DNA of 15,596 bases. Source: Halanaerobiales bacterium. GTDB taxonomy: Bacteria > Bacillota_F > Halanaerobiia > Halanaerobiales > DTU029. Made by a program: the position numbers and the translations under genes. This document shows positions 7,598 through 14,034 of this stretch, piece by piece (the first letter of the stretch is position 1; each line of letters opens with the position of its first letter). The notes beneath the pieces were generated by a model, which saw nothing but the letters and a program-made list of their open reading frames with translations, searched no databases and was not told the DNA's origin. Location: the NCBI GenBank assembly GCA_016278415.1, contig JADQBV010000094.1:1-15596 (forward strand). Reading direction: 5' to 3'.

Positions 7598-9004
7598 TTA
7601 ATCCTTTAATGCCTCTTTAATAATTTTTGATTTATCATCTTCTATTATTTTAGTGCTCCAGTTTGATGCTTTTAACCAGATAACCCCTATTACTGCACCG
7701 GCGATATTAGCAATAGCAATTGCCCACCATAAACCAAATTGTTGCCAATTAAAAATGTGAGCAAATAAATAACCTAGAAAAACCCTAAAGACCCATTGTG
7801 AAGCCGTAGATATAATCATTGGAGGCACTGTCCTGCCAGCCCCCTTAAATACTCCGTTTACTACATTCATAGCCCCAATAAAACCGAATGTCAAAGTAAC
7901 AATAGCAAGATAATTACTACCATGTTCTAATACCTCCGGTGCATTATTAAATATACTAATTACAAATTCTGGTCTTATTAATATTATTGCACCAAAGACA
8001 GTAAGGCTAAGAAATATGCTAGTTATACTGATTACTGCTGTTTTCTCTGCACGTTCTTTTTCACCAGCACCAATATTTTGTCCAACCATTGTTGTGGCTG
8101 CTGCTGATACACCAAATGCTAAAATAATTGGAAGGCTGACTATACGATTAACAATACCATATGCAGCAAGAGTCATTGTACCAAAACCTGTTACCAGACC
8201 AGTCATAAATAACTGGCCCAGAGCTAGCATAGACTGTTCAATAGATGAAGGGATACCAATTCTAGTAATCATTTCAATTATTTCAAAATCAGGAACCATA
8301 TTACTTAAGGATAATTTAAGGCCTCTAATACCCCTGATAATCAAATATACTGCATAAATAGTTACTAAAGCCCTTGAAAAGACAGTAGCAACTGCTGCCC
8401 CCTGTACACCTAATTCAGGGAATGGTCCTATACCAAAAATAAGTAGTGGATCGAGGATAATATTTAAAATTACTGAAACAAACATCATTATAGCTGGTGT
8501 TACTGTATCACCTATTCCTCTCAATATTGAAGAAAAAATAAAAAAACCAAACATAAAAGGCATTCCAGCAAAAATAATCTTTAAATATCCTGCAGCATCA
8601 TTTACTATCGCTGCTTCCGCCCCCATTAGTGTAATCATTTGCTTAGAAAATAAAAGACCTATAATCATAATTATAAATGCAATAGTCCCAATATATGTTA
8701 CTAATTGACCCAAAACCCTATTAATATCCTCCATATTACCAGCACCCTTATATTGAGCAATAATAGCTGTCCCTGCAATAGTTAGTCCAGCAGCAATTGC
8801 AATCATTAGAAAAAGAATAGGAAAACTGATTGATATTGCTGCTACTGCATCAGCTCCTACCCTACCTACCCAGAGTGTATCTGCTAAATTATACAGTGTT
8901 TGCATCAATTGACTAACCATTATAGGTAAAGATAATTTTACTAACGAACTGAATATTGGACCTTTTGTTATATATTCAAATTTATCTTTTTGATCTTTCA
9001 ACAT
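7598..9004 (-). CDS. MATE-family multidrug/toxin exporter
   Basis: A 468-residue inner-membrane protein with about twelve membrane segments in two similar halves, exchanging Na+ or H+ for cationic or other toxic small molecules. The N-terminal half contains LVKLSLPIMVSQLMQTLYNL (21-40) and DTLWVGRVGADAVAAIS, the hallmark first segment of MATE proteins; the second half repeats the pattern with GIPSSIEQSMLALGQL and GFGTMTLAAYGI. Length is typical. ATG 9004 is five bases after AGGAGG. It is the last gene of an operon, 69 bases after the NmrA-like gene with no terminator between, and is followed by a terminator at 7534-7563. Its position behind a MarR repressor suggests induction by a compound that it exports. 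The substrate cannot be told from sequence. DinF/NorM-type subfamily placement is uncertain. Confidence 0.93.
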   Translation of the reverse strand: MLKDQKDKFEYITKGPIFSSLVKLSLPIMVSQLMQTLYNLADTLWVGRVGADAVAAISISFPILFLMIAIAAGLTIAGTAIIAQYKGAGNMEDINRVLGQLVTYIGTIAFIIMIIGLLFSKQMITLMGAEAAIVNDAAGYLKIIFAGMPFMFGFFIFSSILRGIGDTVTPAIMMFVSVILNIILDPLLIFGIGPFPELGVQGAAVATVFSRALVTIYAVYLIIRGIRGLKLSLSNMVPDFEIIEMITRIGIPSSIEQSMLALGQLFMTGLVTGFGTMTLAAYGIVNRIVSLPIILAFGVSAAATTMVGQNIGAGEKERAEKTAVISITSIFLSLTVFGAIILIRPEFVISIFNNAPEVLEHGSNYLAIVTLTFGFIGAMNVVNGVFKGAGRTVPPMIISTASQWVFRVFLGYLFAHIFNWQQFGLWWAIAIANIAGAVIGVIWLKASNWSTKIIEDDKSKIIKEALKD

Positions 9005-9073
9005 AAATTCCTCCTATGATCTCCTTATAATAAAATCCCTCACAAGATATCGCTTTATTCATCTACTTTATAC

Positions 9074-9940
9074 TTATAACCAGCATTCCTTATAATCACT
9101 AACATACTTTTCTACAGATATCGGCTGCCTACCCAGTAATTCTTCTAACTTATTTGTAGTTTTTTTCGCAAGTCCCAGACGTGCTGTTGTGTAAAGAGCT
9201 ATCATAATTAAAATATATCCAGTCTTCATACCTCTCTTATGCATTCTGTAGAAAAAGCGAAAGATGGATGGACTAGTATATTTAATCTCTTTATTAAGAA
9301 CACGACTAAAAATCTTTGCTACTTGATAGTAATCAATTGCATCTTTACCTGTAAGAGAATATCCTTTATTTCTATGACCATCTTCAGTTAATGCTATTGC
9401 CCCTACTTCTGCTATATCTCGAACATCAATAAAGCTAGTTTTTCCCTTTCCTGCTGGTAAGAATATTTCATTATTTTCTTTTATATCCTGGCAATGTGTT
9501 GTATTTAAATTTTGCATAAAAAAACTGGCACGTAAAAATGTAAATGCTATACCTATATTTTTTAGGTATTGTTCTATTTTATAATGTGGTACAAAAGGAT
9601 TATTCTCTACACCGAGAAGAGAAAGAAACACAATATGTTCTACACCTTGTTCTTTAGCCTTATTTATAAAGGGAAATATATCTTCTTCTACATCAGAGAT
9701 TTTAGGTGGGCGTATCAAGAATACTTTCTTAATATCTTTTAATGCAGACTGGTATGTCTCGACAATAGTAAAATCAAGAGTAACAAAATCAATTAAATCG
9801 TTATAAAAATCAAATTCGTTTTTTGCCTTCTCTATATTTCTAACTCCTATAACAATGTCTTTCTTTTTTTTGATAAGAAAATCAACTAGCTCTGCACCTA
9901 CATTTCCTGTTGCACCTGTTATAAGTATTTTCTTACTCAT
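9074..9940 (-). CDS. NmrA-like NAD(P)-binding oxidoreductase (atypical SDR)
   Basis: A 288-residue Rossmann-fold protein starting MSKKILITGATGNVGAEL; GATGNVG at 9-15 is the dinucleotide-binding GxxGxxG motif of atypical short-chain dehydrogenases. The segment HIVFLSLLGVE and the later LRASFFMQNL fit the NmrA/QorB-like group, whose members are NAD(P)H:quinone-type reductases or NADP sensors. I prefer ATG 9940 (eight bases after AGGTGG) over a GTG at 9952; with this start the ATG overlaps the marR stop by eight bases (ATGAGTAA), so translation is probably coupled. Its place between a MarR repressor and a MATE exporter suggests that it reduces or senses the same toxic compound, for example a quinone. 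The typical SDR Tyr-x-x-x-Lys site is not evident, as usual in this group. Fold is certain, reaction inferred. Confidence 0.87.
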   Translation of the reverse strand: MSKKILITGATGNVGAELVDFLIKKKKDIVIGVRNIEKAKNEFDFYNDLIDFVTLDFTIVETYQSALKDIKKVFLIRPPKISDVEEDIFPFINKAKEQGVEHIVFLSLLGVENNPFVPHYKIEQYLKNIGIAFTFLRASFFMQNLNTTHCQDIKENNEIFLPAGKGKTSFIDVRDIAEVGAIALTEDGHRNKGYSLTGKDAIDYYQVAKIFSRVLNKEIKYTSPSIFRFFYRMHKRGMKTGYILIMIALYTTARLGLAKKTTNKLEELLGRQPISVEKYVSDYKECWL

Positions 9941-10439
9941 TATATTTTCCACCTTTTTCTACTCCAAGATTAGAACTTATTTTCTTTAGTATATTTTTTA
10001 ATTGTCCAATCTCTTCTTCATTTATATTTTCCAACATTCTATTCTCTGTGTACTTAATAATTTTAAATAGCTGAGGTTTAAATTCTTTGGCTTTATTAGT
10101 TAAGAATAGTTGATGCTGTCTTTTATCCTCAGGGTCCTTTTTACGCATTACATAATCTTTTATCTCCAGTTTATTTAGTGCTCTAACAGCTGCAGCTTTA
10201 TCCATATTATAAAACTCACATAATTCCTTTTGTGAAATACCTTCATGTCTATATAAGGGTATTAAGAAAGGAAACTGTCCTCGATCAATATCATAAACTG
10301 CAAGTTGCTTATCTAAAATACAATTCATAGATCTATATATAATAGAAATATATTTACCAACAAGTTCTAAACCTTTGTCATTAAGCTGTTCGTCCAAAGA
10401 TTTATTATTTTCGTTCAAAGATCTATCCTCATTGCCCAA
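9933..10439 (-). CDS. MarR-family transcriptional repressor
   Basis: A 168-residue winged-helix regulator. The helix-turn-helix is at about 66-92 (HEGISQKELCEF then MDKAAAVRALNKLE) and the wing at about 97-113 (VMRKKDPEDKRQHQLFLT), where the Asp and Arg residues of the MarR wing motif DxRxx are present as DKR. The N- and C-terminal helices form the dimer part. Translation starts at TTG 10439, preceded by GAGGTG at a spacing of six to seven bases. It is the first gene of the operon with the NmrA-like protein and the MATE exporter. Two similar inverted repeats overlap its own promoter, so autorepression relieved by a small ligand is the likely mode. The ligand is unknown. There is no cysteine arrangement that clearly marks an OhrR-type redox sensor (a single Cys40 and Cys74 are present). 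Confidence 0.93.
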   Translation of the reverse strand: MGNEDRSLNENNKSLDEQLNDKGLELVGKYISIIYRSMNCILDKQLAVYDIDRGQFPFLIPLYRHEGISQKELCEFYNMDKAAAVRALNKLEIKDYVMRKKDPEDKRQHQLFLTNKAKEFKPQLFKIIKYTENRMLENINEEEIGQLKNILKKISSNLGVEKGGKYNE

Positions 10440-10533
10440 TGATTACACCTCTTTAATTTACTTTTGATTTCCTCATTATTAAATGATAATTTTGTTATAC
10501 AATTTATATTTAACTTATATTAAATTGTATATC

Positions 10534-10549
10534 AGTTGACTACTTAAGT
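10534..10549. promoter_or_regulatory. Operator A of the MarR operon
   Basis: Imperfect inverted repeat AGTTGACTACTTAAGT, whose left half is shared with operator B. It lies just downstream of the -10 box, over the expected transcription start, so a bound repressor would block initiation. Likely bound by the MarR protein encoded in the same transcript. Confidence 0.6.
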
Positions 10550-10551
10550 AA

Positions 10552-10579
10552 ATTATATCACATTTAGTTGAGTAGTCAA
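10552..10579 (-). promoter_or_regulatory. Promoter of the MarR-NmrA-MATE operon
   Basis: Minus strand TTGACT (10579-10574), 16-bp spacer, TATAAT (10557-10552) with an upstream TGA that makes an extended -10. The -35 is inside operator B and the -10 ends next to operator A, the arrangement of a repressed promoter. The start point would be near 10546, giving a leader of about 105 nt. Confidence 0.8.
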
Positions 10580-10581
10580 CT
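10566..10581. promoter_or_regulatory. Operator B of the MarR operon
   Basis: AGTTGAGTAGTCAACT is a perfect 6-bp inverted repeat around a 4-bp centre. It covers the -35 box. Its left end is exactly 32 bp from that of operator A, about three helical turns, so two dimers would sit on the same face of the DNA. Confidence 0.7.
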
Positions 10582-10742
10582 ATTAATGCTTAAATAATAA
10601 TTTTCCCGATGTTTTTTTACCGATTATTAGTATTTATAATGCTAATAATTGAATTATTATATATCAATAATCTAGAGCCCGAAACTTAAGGTCATCCTTT
10701 ATCGCTTCTCCAAGTAGGAGTAAATACAGCAAACTATTGTAA
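10582..10742. other. Spacer between MarR operators and TSCPD gene
   Basis: AT-rich spacer. It holds a short hairpin (CTCC / GGAG near 10708-10720) and an AATAATT/AATTATT palindrome near 10643-10657. A minus-strand frame of 28 codons ending at 10664 is open but has no start or ribosome binding site; I do not call it a gene. No clear terminator for the TSCPD gene is visible. Confidence 0.4.
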
Positions 10743-10985
10743 CTAGAACTCTATATTATTTAAGGCTTTACTTAATTGGTCAGGGCAAGAAGTGCCATTA
10801 CGACATACAATTCCAGAGAGCTTATCAATAATTTTATCTACCTTTTCCCCTTCTATTAAATTAGATATACCCGATAGATTACCACCACAACCACCAACAA
10901 ATTCTACTTTTTCAATTATTTTATTATCATTAATTTTTATCTTAATTTCTTTAGCGCAGGTTCCCATTGTTTTGAATATATACAA
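10743..10985 (-). CDS. TSCPD-domain protein (TIGR03905-type), four conserved cysteines
   Basis: A small protein of 80 residues. Its end, GTSCPDQLSKAL (64-75), is the TSCPD motif, and the start MYIFKTMGTCAKEI and the centre VEFVGGCGGNL (27-37) match short clostridial stand-alone TSCPD proteins. In most members I know the centre reads GGCPGN; here the proline is a glycine. Cys10, Cys33, Cys61 and Cys67 could bind a metal. The domain also occurs at the C-terminus of B12-dependent ribonucleotide reductase, but the function of the stand-alone form is not established. I chose TTG 10985 because GGAGG is eight bases before it and the family begins MY; the ATG two codons upstream lies only two bases after GGAGG. 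It is transcribed alone from a promoter at 11057-11085. No clear terminator follows. Confidence 0.87.
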   Translation of the reverse strand: MYIFKTMGTCAKEIKIKINDNKIIEKVEFVGGCGGNLSGISNLIEGEKVDKIIDKLSGIVCRNGTSCPDQLSKALNNIEF

Positions 10986-11056
10986 TATCATTTCCTCCCA
11001 GTTTTCCTAATATAATTGTAATACCTACTAACATAAAAAATTAGAATACGTAATAA

Positions 11057-11085
11057 ACTATAATAGAAATTACTGAATTAGTCAA
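11057..11085 (-). promoter_or_regulatory. Promoter of the TSCPD gene
   Basis: Minus strand TTGACT (11085-11080), 17-bp spacer, TATAGT (11062-11057); one mismatch to consensus in each box. Two 18-bp direct repeats lie about 58-96 bp upstream of its -35. Confidence 0.78.
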
Positions 11086-11142
11086 GTAAGGTTGTTAAAA
11101 ATAGAACAATTAATTTAGTATATTTACCTCACAATTAATGAA

Positions 11143-11181
11143 CAGTATTATTTCCTTGCAAATCAGTATTATTTCCTTGCA
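11143..11181. repeat. Two 18-bp direct repeats, 21-bp period
   Basis: CAGTATTATTTCCTTGCA occurs at 11143-11160 and again, identical, at 11164-11181, separated by AAT. The period of 21 bp is two turns of the helix. The repeats lie upstream of the TSCPD promoter and directly behind the terminator of the peroxiredoxin gene. They may be tandem protein-binding sites or a recent local duplication. Confidence 0.75.
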
Positions 11182-11183
11182 CA

Positions 11184-11218
11184 TAAGAAAAAGATAGTTT
11201 AGAAAATCTAAACTATCT
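11184..11218 (-). terminator. Terminator of the peroxiredoxin gene
   Basis: Minus strand perfect stem GATAGTTTAGA / TCTAAACTATC (11193-11217) with a 3-nt loop, extended by one A-T pair and followed by TTTTTCTTATG. It lies about 40 bases after the stop codon. Confidence 0.85.
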
Positions 11219-11259
11219 CCCATAGAATACCTATGTAGTTATATTAAATCTTTAAACTT

Positions 11260-11718
11260 CTATTTCGTCTTAACCTCTTCTAATACCTCATCTATATCTG
11301 GCAGTTGTGGTATATCATATACTTTAAACCACTTTACCTTACCTTCTTCGTCAAGTAAGATATTTACTCTAGCTGAAATACCACTTTCTTCTATGAATAT
11401 ACCAAGGTCTTTAGCCAGATCTCCATGAGGCCAAAAATCTGCTAATATCTTTAAATTACTTAATCCCATATCTTCAGCCCAGGCCTTTTTGCTAGGAACT
11501 GGATCAACGCTTAATCCAAGTGGTACAGTATTGTTCTCGTCAAAGGTACTATAATTATTATCTAGTGCCTCCATCTGTTTTGTACACACTCCTGTCCAAG
11601 CAAGGGGATGGAATGACAATAACACCTTTTTCCCTTTAAAATCTTTAAGACTTACTTCATTTTCATCTTGATCAGGTAAAGTAAAATTGTCTATTTTTTC
11701 ACCTACATTATACTTCAT
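11260..11718 (-). CDS. Peroxiredoxin (AhpC/TSA family, one-cysteine type)
   Basis: A 152-residue thioredoxin-fold peroxidase of the cytoplasm that reduces hydrogen peroxide and organic peroxides. The active-site motif PxxxTxxC is seen as HPLAWTGVCTKQM, with Pro38, Thr42 and peroxidatic Cys45. The rest (VGEKIDNFTLPDQ at 5-17, SLKDFKGKKVLLSF at 23-36, GISARVNILLDEEGKV near 113-128) follows the family. Cys45 is the only cysteine in the protein, so no resolving cysteine exists within the chain and the oxidised form must be reduced by another thiol. ATG 11718 lies about ten bases after AGGAGG. The gene is monocistronic with its own promoter, a Fur/PerR-like box over the start region, and a terminator. 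This fits peroxide- or metal-controlled expression in an organism sensitive to oxygen. Confidence 0.93.
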   Translation of the reverse strand: MKYNVGEKIDNFTLPDQDENEVSLKDFKGKKVLLSFHPLAWTGVCTKQMEALDNNYSTFDENNTVPLGLSVDPVPSKKAWAEDMGLSNLKILADFWPHGDLAKDLGIFIEESGISARVNILLDEEGKVKWFKVYDIPQLPDIDEVLEEVKTK

Positions 11719-11744
11719 AATTTCTTAACCTCCTATATTAGTAA

Positions 11745-11759
11745 TGATAATTATTCTTA
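11745..11759. promoter_or_regulatory. Fur/PerR-like box at the peroxiredoxin start region
   Basis: TGATAATTATTCTTA resembles the 7-1-7 Fur-family box (TGATAATnATTATCA; PerR TTATAATnATTATAA): the left half is a full Fur match, the right half has two mismatches. It would cover about +6 to +20 of the transcript, a repressing position. PerR is the natural candidate for a peroxidase gene, but AT-rich DNA gives such matches by chance. Confidence 0.45.
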
Positions 11760-11771
11760 ATTCATATTAAT

Positions 11772-11800
11772 ATTATAACATCATTGCACTAATATATCAA
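11772..11800 (-). promoter_or_regulatory. Promoter of the peroxiredoxin gene
   Basis: Minus strand TTGATA (11800-11795), 17-bp spacer, TATAAT (11777-11772). The start point would be near 11765. Five 12-bp tandem repeats begin 15 bp upstream of the -35. Confidence 0.82.
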
Positions 11801-11814
11801 GCCAAATATATTAT

Positions 11815-11874
11815 ACAATAAACAATACAATAAACAATACAATAAACAATACAATAAACAATACAATAAACAAT
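11815..11874. repeat. Tandem repeat, five perfect copies of a 12-bp unit
   Basis: The unit ACAATAAACAAT is repeated five times without a mismatch (60 bp), with a partial unit on either side. The other strand reads ATTGTTTATTGT. It lies immediately upstream of the peroxiredoxin promoter and downstream of the glnK stop. Perfect identity points to recent slippage, so copy number probably varies between strains. Confidence 0.95.
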
Positions 11875-11962
11875 ATACTATACCTTATTAATCTTTATAT
11901 CATTTATGAAAATAATAATGCAAGAAACAGATACTATTAACAAACGTTAATATTCATATATA

Positions 11963-12301
11963 TTATAAGGCAATTTCCCCTTCTTCACCAGTTCTTATTC
12001 TAACCGCATTTGCTAAATCCATAACAAATATTTTCCCATCTCCAATTTCTCCTGTTCTAGAATTATCTATTATTGTTTTATTTATTGTATCTAAATCCTC
12101 ATCTTTAACCATAATCTCTAATTTCACTTTTGGAATCATCTCTAACTGATATTTTTCACCTCGCCACTGTTGGACAATACCCTTTTGCTTTCCATGTCCT
12201 TCAATTTCAGAGACCATTAAGCCAGAGCATCCGACCTGTTTTAATGCTTCCCTAACCTTTTCTAATTTTTCTGGTCTAATAATAGCAATTATATATTTCA
12301 T
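11963..12301 (-). CDS. glnK: PII nitrogen-signal protein GlnK
   Basis: A 112-residue PII protein that binds ATP/ADP and 2-oxoglutarate and, when nitrogen is sufficient, plugs the ammonium channel. The T-loop (about 36-56, EGHGKQKGIVQQWRGEKYQL) contains Tyr51, the residue uridylylated in some bacteria. The B-loop signature TGEIGDGKIFV is at about 83-93 and the C-loop RIRTGEEG near the end. Its ATG shares one base with the stop of amt (TAATG), a coupled arrangement typical of amtB-glnK pairs, which supports GlnK over GlnB. Whether Tyr51 is modified here cannot be told: no uridylyltransferase gene is in the window. No GC-rich terminator is visible behind it; a small ATTAAC / GTTAAT hairpin near 11937-11952 is the only candidate. 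Confidence 0.95.
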   Translation of the reverse strand: MKYIIAIIRPEKLEKVREALKQVGCSGLMVSEIEGHGKQKGIVQQWRGEKYQLEMIPKVKLEIMVKDEDLDTINKTIIDNSRTGEIGDGKIFVMDLANAVRIRTGEEGEIAL

Positions 12302-13674
12302 TATACATTCTCCTTTTCCATAGGCCTTATTACTGTTGATGGATCATCTTTTCCAGTATTCACTCCTACAGCAGAATAAATTGGATTTCTGGAAAGGAAC
12401 TCAGGATATGCAGTATTACCATGTTCACCAATATCAAGACCTTGAATTTCTTCATGAAGGCTTACTCGAATTCCAATAGTAGATTTTAGAATATACCAGA
12501 ATATTAAAGAAATAAAGAATACATAAAACGCTGTTGTAAGCATCCCAATTAATTGTGAGAATAATAATGATAATCCACCACCATAGAATAGTCCATTAGG
12601 AGAGGAAATACCGCCTACATTATTCTGAGCAAACAATCCAACAGCTAATGTTCCAAATACACCATTTACAAGATGGACTGATAGTGCTCCTACTGGATCA
12701 TCTATTTTCATACGATCAAAGAATATTACAGAGACCACCACCAATATACCGGCAATGAAACCAATTATTAAAGAACTGCCAATACTTATATATGCACAAG
12801 ATGCTGTAACTGCTACCAGACCTGCTAAACACCCATTTAGTGTCATACCAAAATCAGGTTTTCCAATTAATATCCATGAAATAACCGTAGAACTAAGAAT
12901 AGCCGCAACTGCAGCGGTATTAGTTGTCATAACAATATGTGATATTGCCGTTGGATCAGCTGCCATAGTTGAACCAGGATTAAACCCAAACCAACCTAAC
13001 CACAGCACAAATACTCCAATATTTGCAATTGGTAAATTATGACCAGGAATTGGATTAATCTTACCATCATCAGTATATTTACCAAACCTTGGTCCTAATA
13101 TAAGTACGCCAGCTAGAGCAGCCCATCCTCCTACCGAATGGACAACTGTGGAACCAGCAAAATCAAGCATACCAAGACTTGACAACCAACCACCACCCCA
13201 GACCATATGACCTATAATTGGATAAACAAAAATGGCCATAAAAAAGACAAATATTGCAAAAACATGATATTTAATTCTTTCGGCAACTGCACCAGATACA
13301 ATAGTAGCAGCTGTACCACAAAAAACCAATTGAAAGAAAAACTTGGCCAATAAAGGTACACCCGTCCAAGAAATAGACGAATAGACACCCTTATATGCTT
13401 CGCCAACAGCAGGAGAGTTATCAGCACCACTTAAAAAGAATAAACCCTCTAAACCCATAAAAGCACTACCATCGCCAAACATAATTCCCCAACCCAATAA
13501 TAAGAATCCTAAAGACGATACTGCAAAAACAATAAAATTTTTCGATAAAATATTGACACAATTTTTTGCTCTTGCAAAACCTGACTCAACCATAGCAAAG
13601 CCAAGATTCATAAAAAAAACAAGCATTCCAGCAATCAAAACCCATAAAGTATCCATTATCACTGCATTTTCCAT
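12301..13674 (-). CDS. amt: Ammonium channel/transporter Amt
   Basis: A 457-residue inner-membrane ammonium transporter with about eleven membrane helices, working as a trimer. Family landmarks: the N-terminal FMNLGFAMVESGFARAKN at 21-38, the substrate-site Asp171 in DFAGSTVVHSVGG, the twin histidines of the pore His179 and His334 (GALSVHLVNGVFG), and a cytoplasmic tail with HEEIQGLDIGEHG, the standard C-terminal motif needed for activity and control by PII. There is no cleavable signal peptide of the enterobacterial AmtB type. ATG 13674 follows GGGGTGG by seven bases. glnK follows with a one-base overlap, so GlnK should block this channel when nitrogen is in excess. A good promoter is at 13771-13799, giving a leader of about 90 nt. 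I do not see a convincing GlnR box. Confidence 0.97.
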   Translation of the reverse strand: MENAVIMDTLWVLIAGMLVFFMNLGFAMVESGFARAKNCVNILSKNFIVFAVSSLGFLLLGWGIMFGDGSAFMGLEGLFFLSGADNSPAVGEAYKGVYSSISWTGVPLLAKFFFQLVFCGTAATIVSGAVAERIKYHVFAIFVFFMAIFVYPIIGHMVWGGGWLSSLGMLDFAGSTVVHSVGGWAALAGVLILGPRFGKYTDDGKINPIPGHNLPIANIGVFVLWLGWFGFNPGSTMAADPTAISHIVMTTNTAAVAAILSSTVISWILIGKPDFGMTLNGCLAGLVAVTASCAYISIGSSLIIGFIAGILVVVSVIFFDRMKIDDPVGALSVHLVNGVFGTLAVGLFAQNNVGGISSPNGLFYGGGLSLLFSQLIGMLTTAFYVFFISLIFWYILKSTIGIRVSLHEEIQGLDIGEHGNTAYPEFLSRNPIYSAVGVNTGKDDPSTVIRPMEKENV

Positions 13675-13770
13675 TTCTAAACCACCCCAGATATAATTAT
13701 TCTAAAAAATATAACAAAGATTCCCCGTTTGATGTGAGGTTTTTATTATATAACAAGTTATTTCTGAATA

Positions 13771-13799
13771 ATTATAACATAGAGTTAACATAAGTTCAA
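13771..13799 (-). promoter_or_regulatory. Promoter of amt-glnK
   Basis: Minus strand TTGAAC (13799-13794), 17-bp spacer, TATAAT (13776-13771) preceded by TGT, which makes an extended -10. Transcription would start near 13764. Confidence 0.75.
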
Positions 13800-13845
13800 G
13801 AAGAAATTTGTTTGTAGAATATTTTGTAATATAAAAATATACATC

Positions 13846-13870
13846 AATCATATATGATTTTATATCATAT
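13846..13870. promoter_or_regulatory. Overlapping palindromes between amt and antiporter promoters
   Basis: AATCATATATGATT (13846-13859) is a perfect palindrome, and its right half forms a second inverted repeat, ATATGAT-5-ATCATAT (13852-13870). The heptamer thus occurs three times, alternating in direction, 18 bp before the antiporter -35. Either a regulator site or chance in AT-rich DNA. Confidence 0.4.
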
Positions 13871-13887
13871 TTGGCTATAGCTAATTG

Positions 13888-13916
13888 TTGACAACAATAA
13901 TTTATTTAGTTATAAT
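13888..13916 (+). promoter_or_regulatory. Promoter of the cation:proton antiporter gene
   Basis: TTGACA (13888-13893), 17-bp spacer, TATAAT (13911-13916): perfect consensus. Transcription would start near 13923, giving a leader of about 110 nt with no clear structure. Confidence 0.85.
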
Positions 13917-14034
13917 CTAAAATTAAGTAATCAATAATCAAATAATATTAATATAACTTTATATACAAATATTTATATTGTTAAAACATATACTTCTAAA
14001 GTAATAAACTTGATATGTGAGGGATTGATATTTC

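Noticed and set aside
10664..10750. Minus-strand frame of 28 codons after the TSCPD gene, with LLYLLLLGEAIKDDLKFR
   Set aside because: It looks protein-like but has no start codon with a ribosome binding site and no family I recognise; chance or a tiny gene relic cannot be told apart.
11815..11874. Possible CRISPR-like array
   Set aside because: The 12-bp units are directly joined with no spacers and no cas genes are near; it is a simple tandem repeat.
11937..11952. ATTAAC / GTTAAT hairpin as terminator of amt-glnK
   Set aside because: The stem is only six A/T-rich pairs and no T-run follows on the minus strand.
12755..13430. Open frames on both strands inside amt
   Set aside because: They overlap conserved membrane segments of Amt in other frames and lack start signals.
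13675..13770. GlnR/TnrA box in the amt leader
   Set aside because: TGTTA-like starts occur but the second half TNACA at the required spacing is missing.
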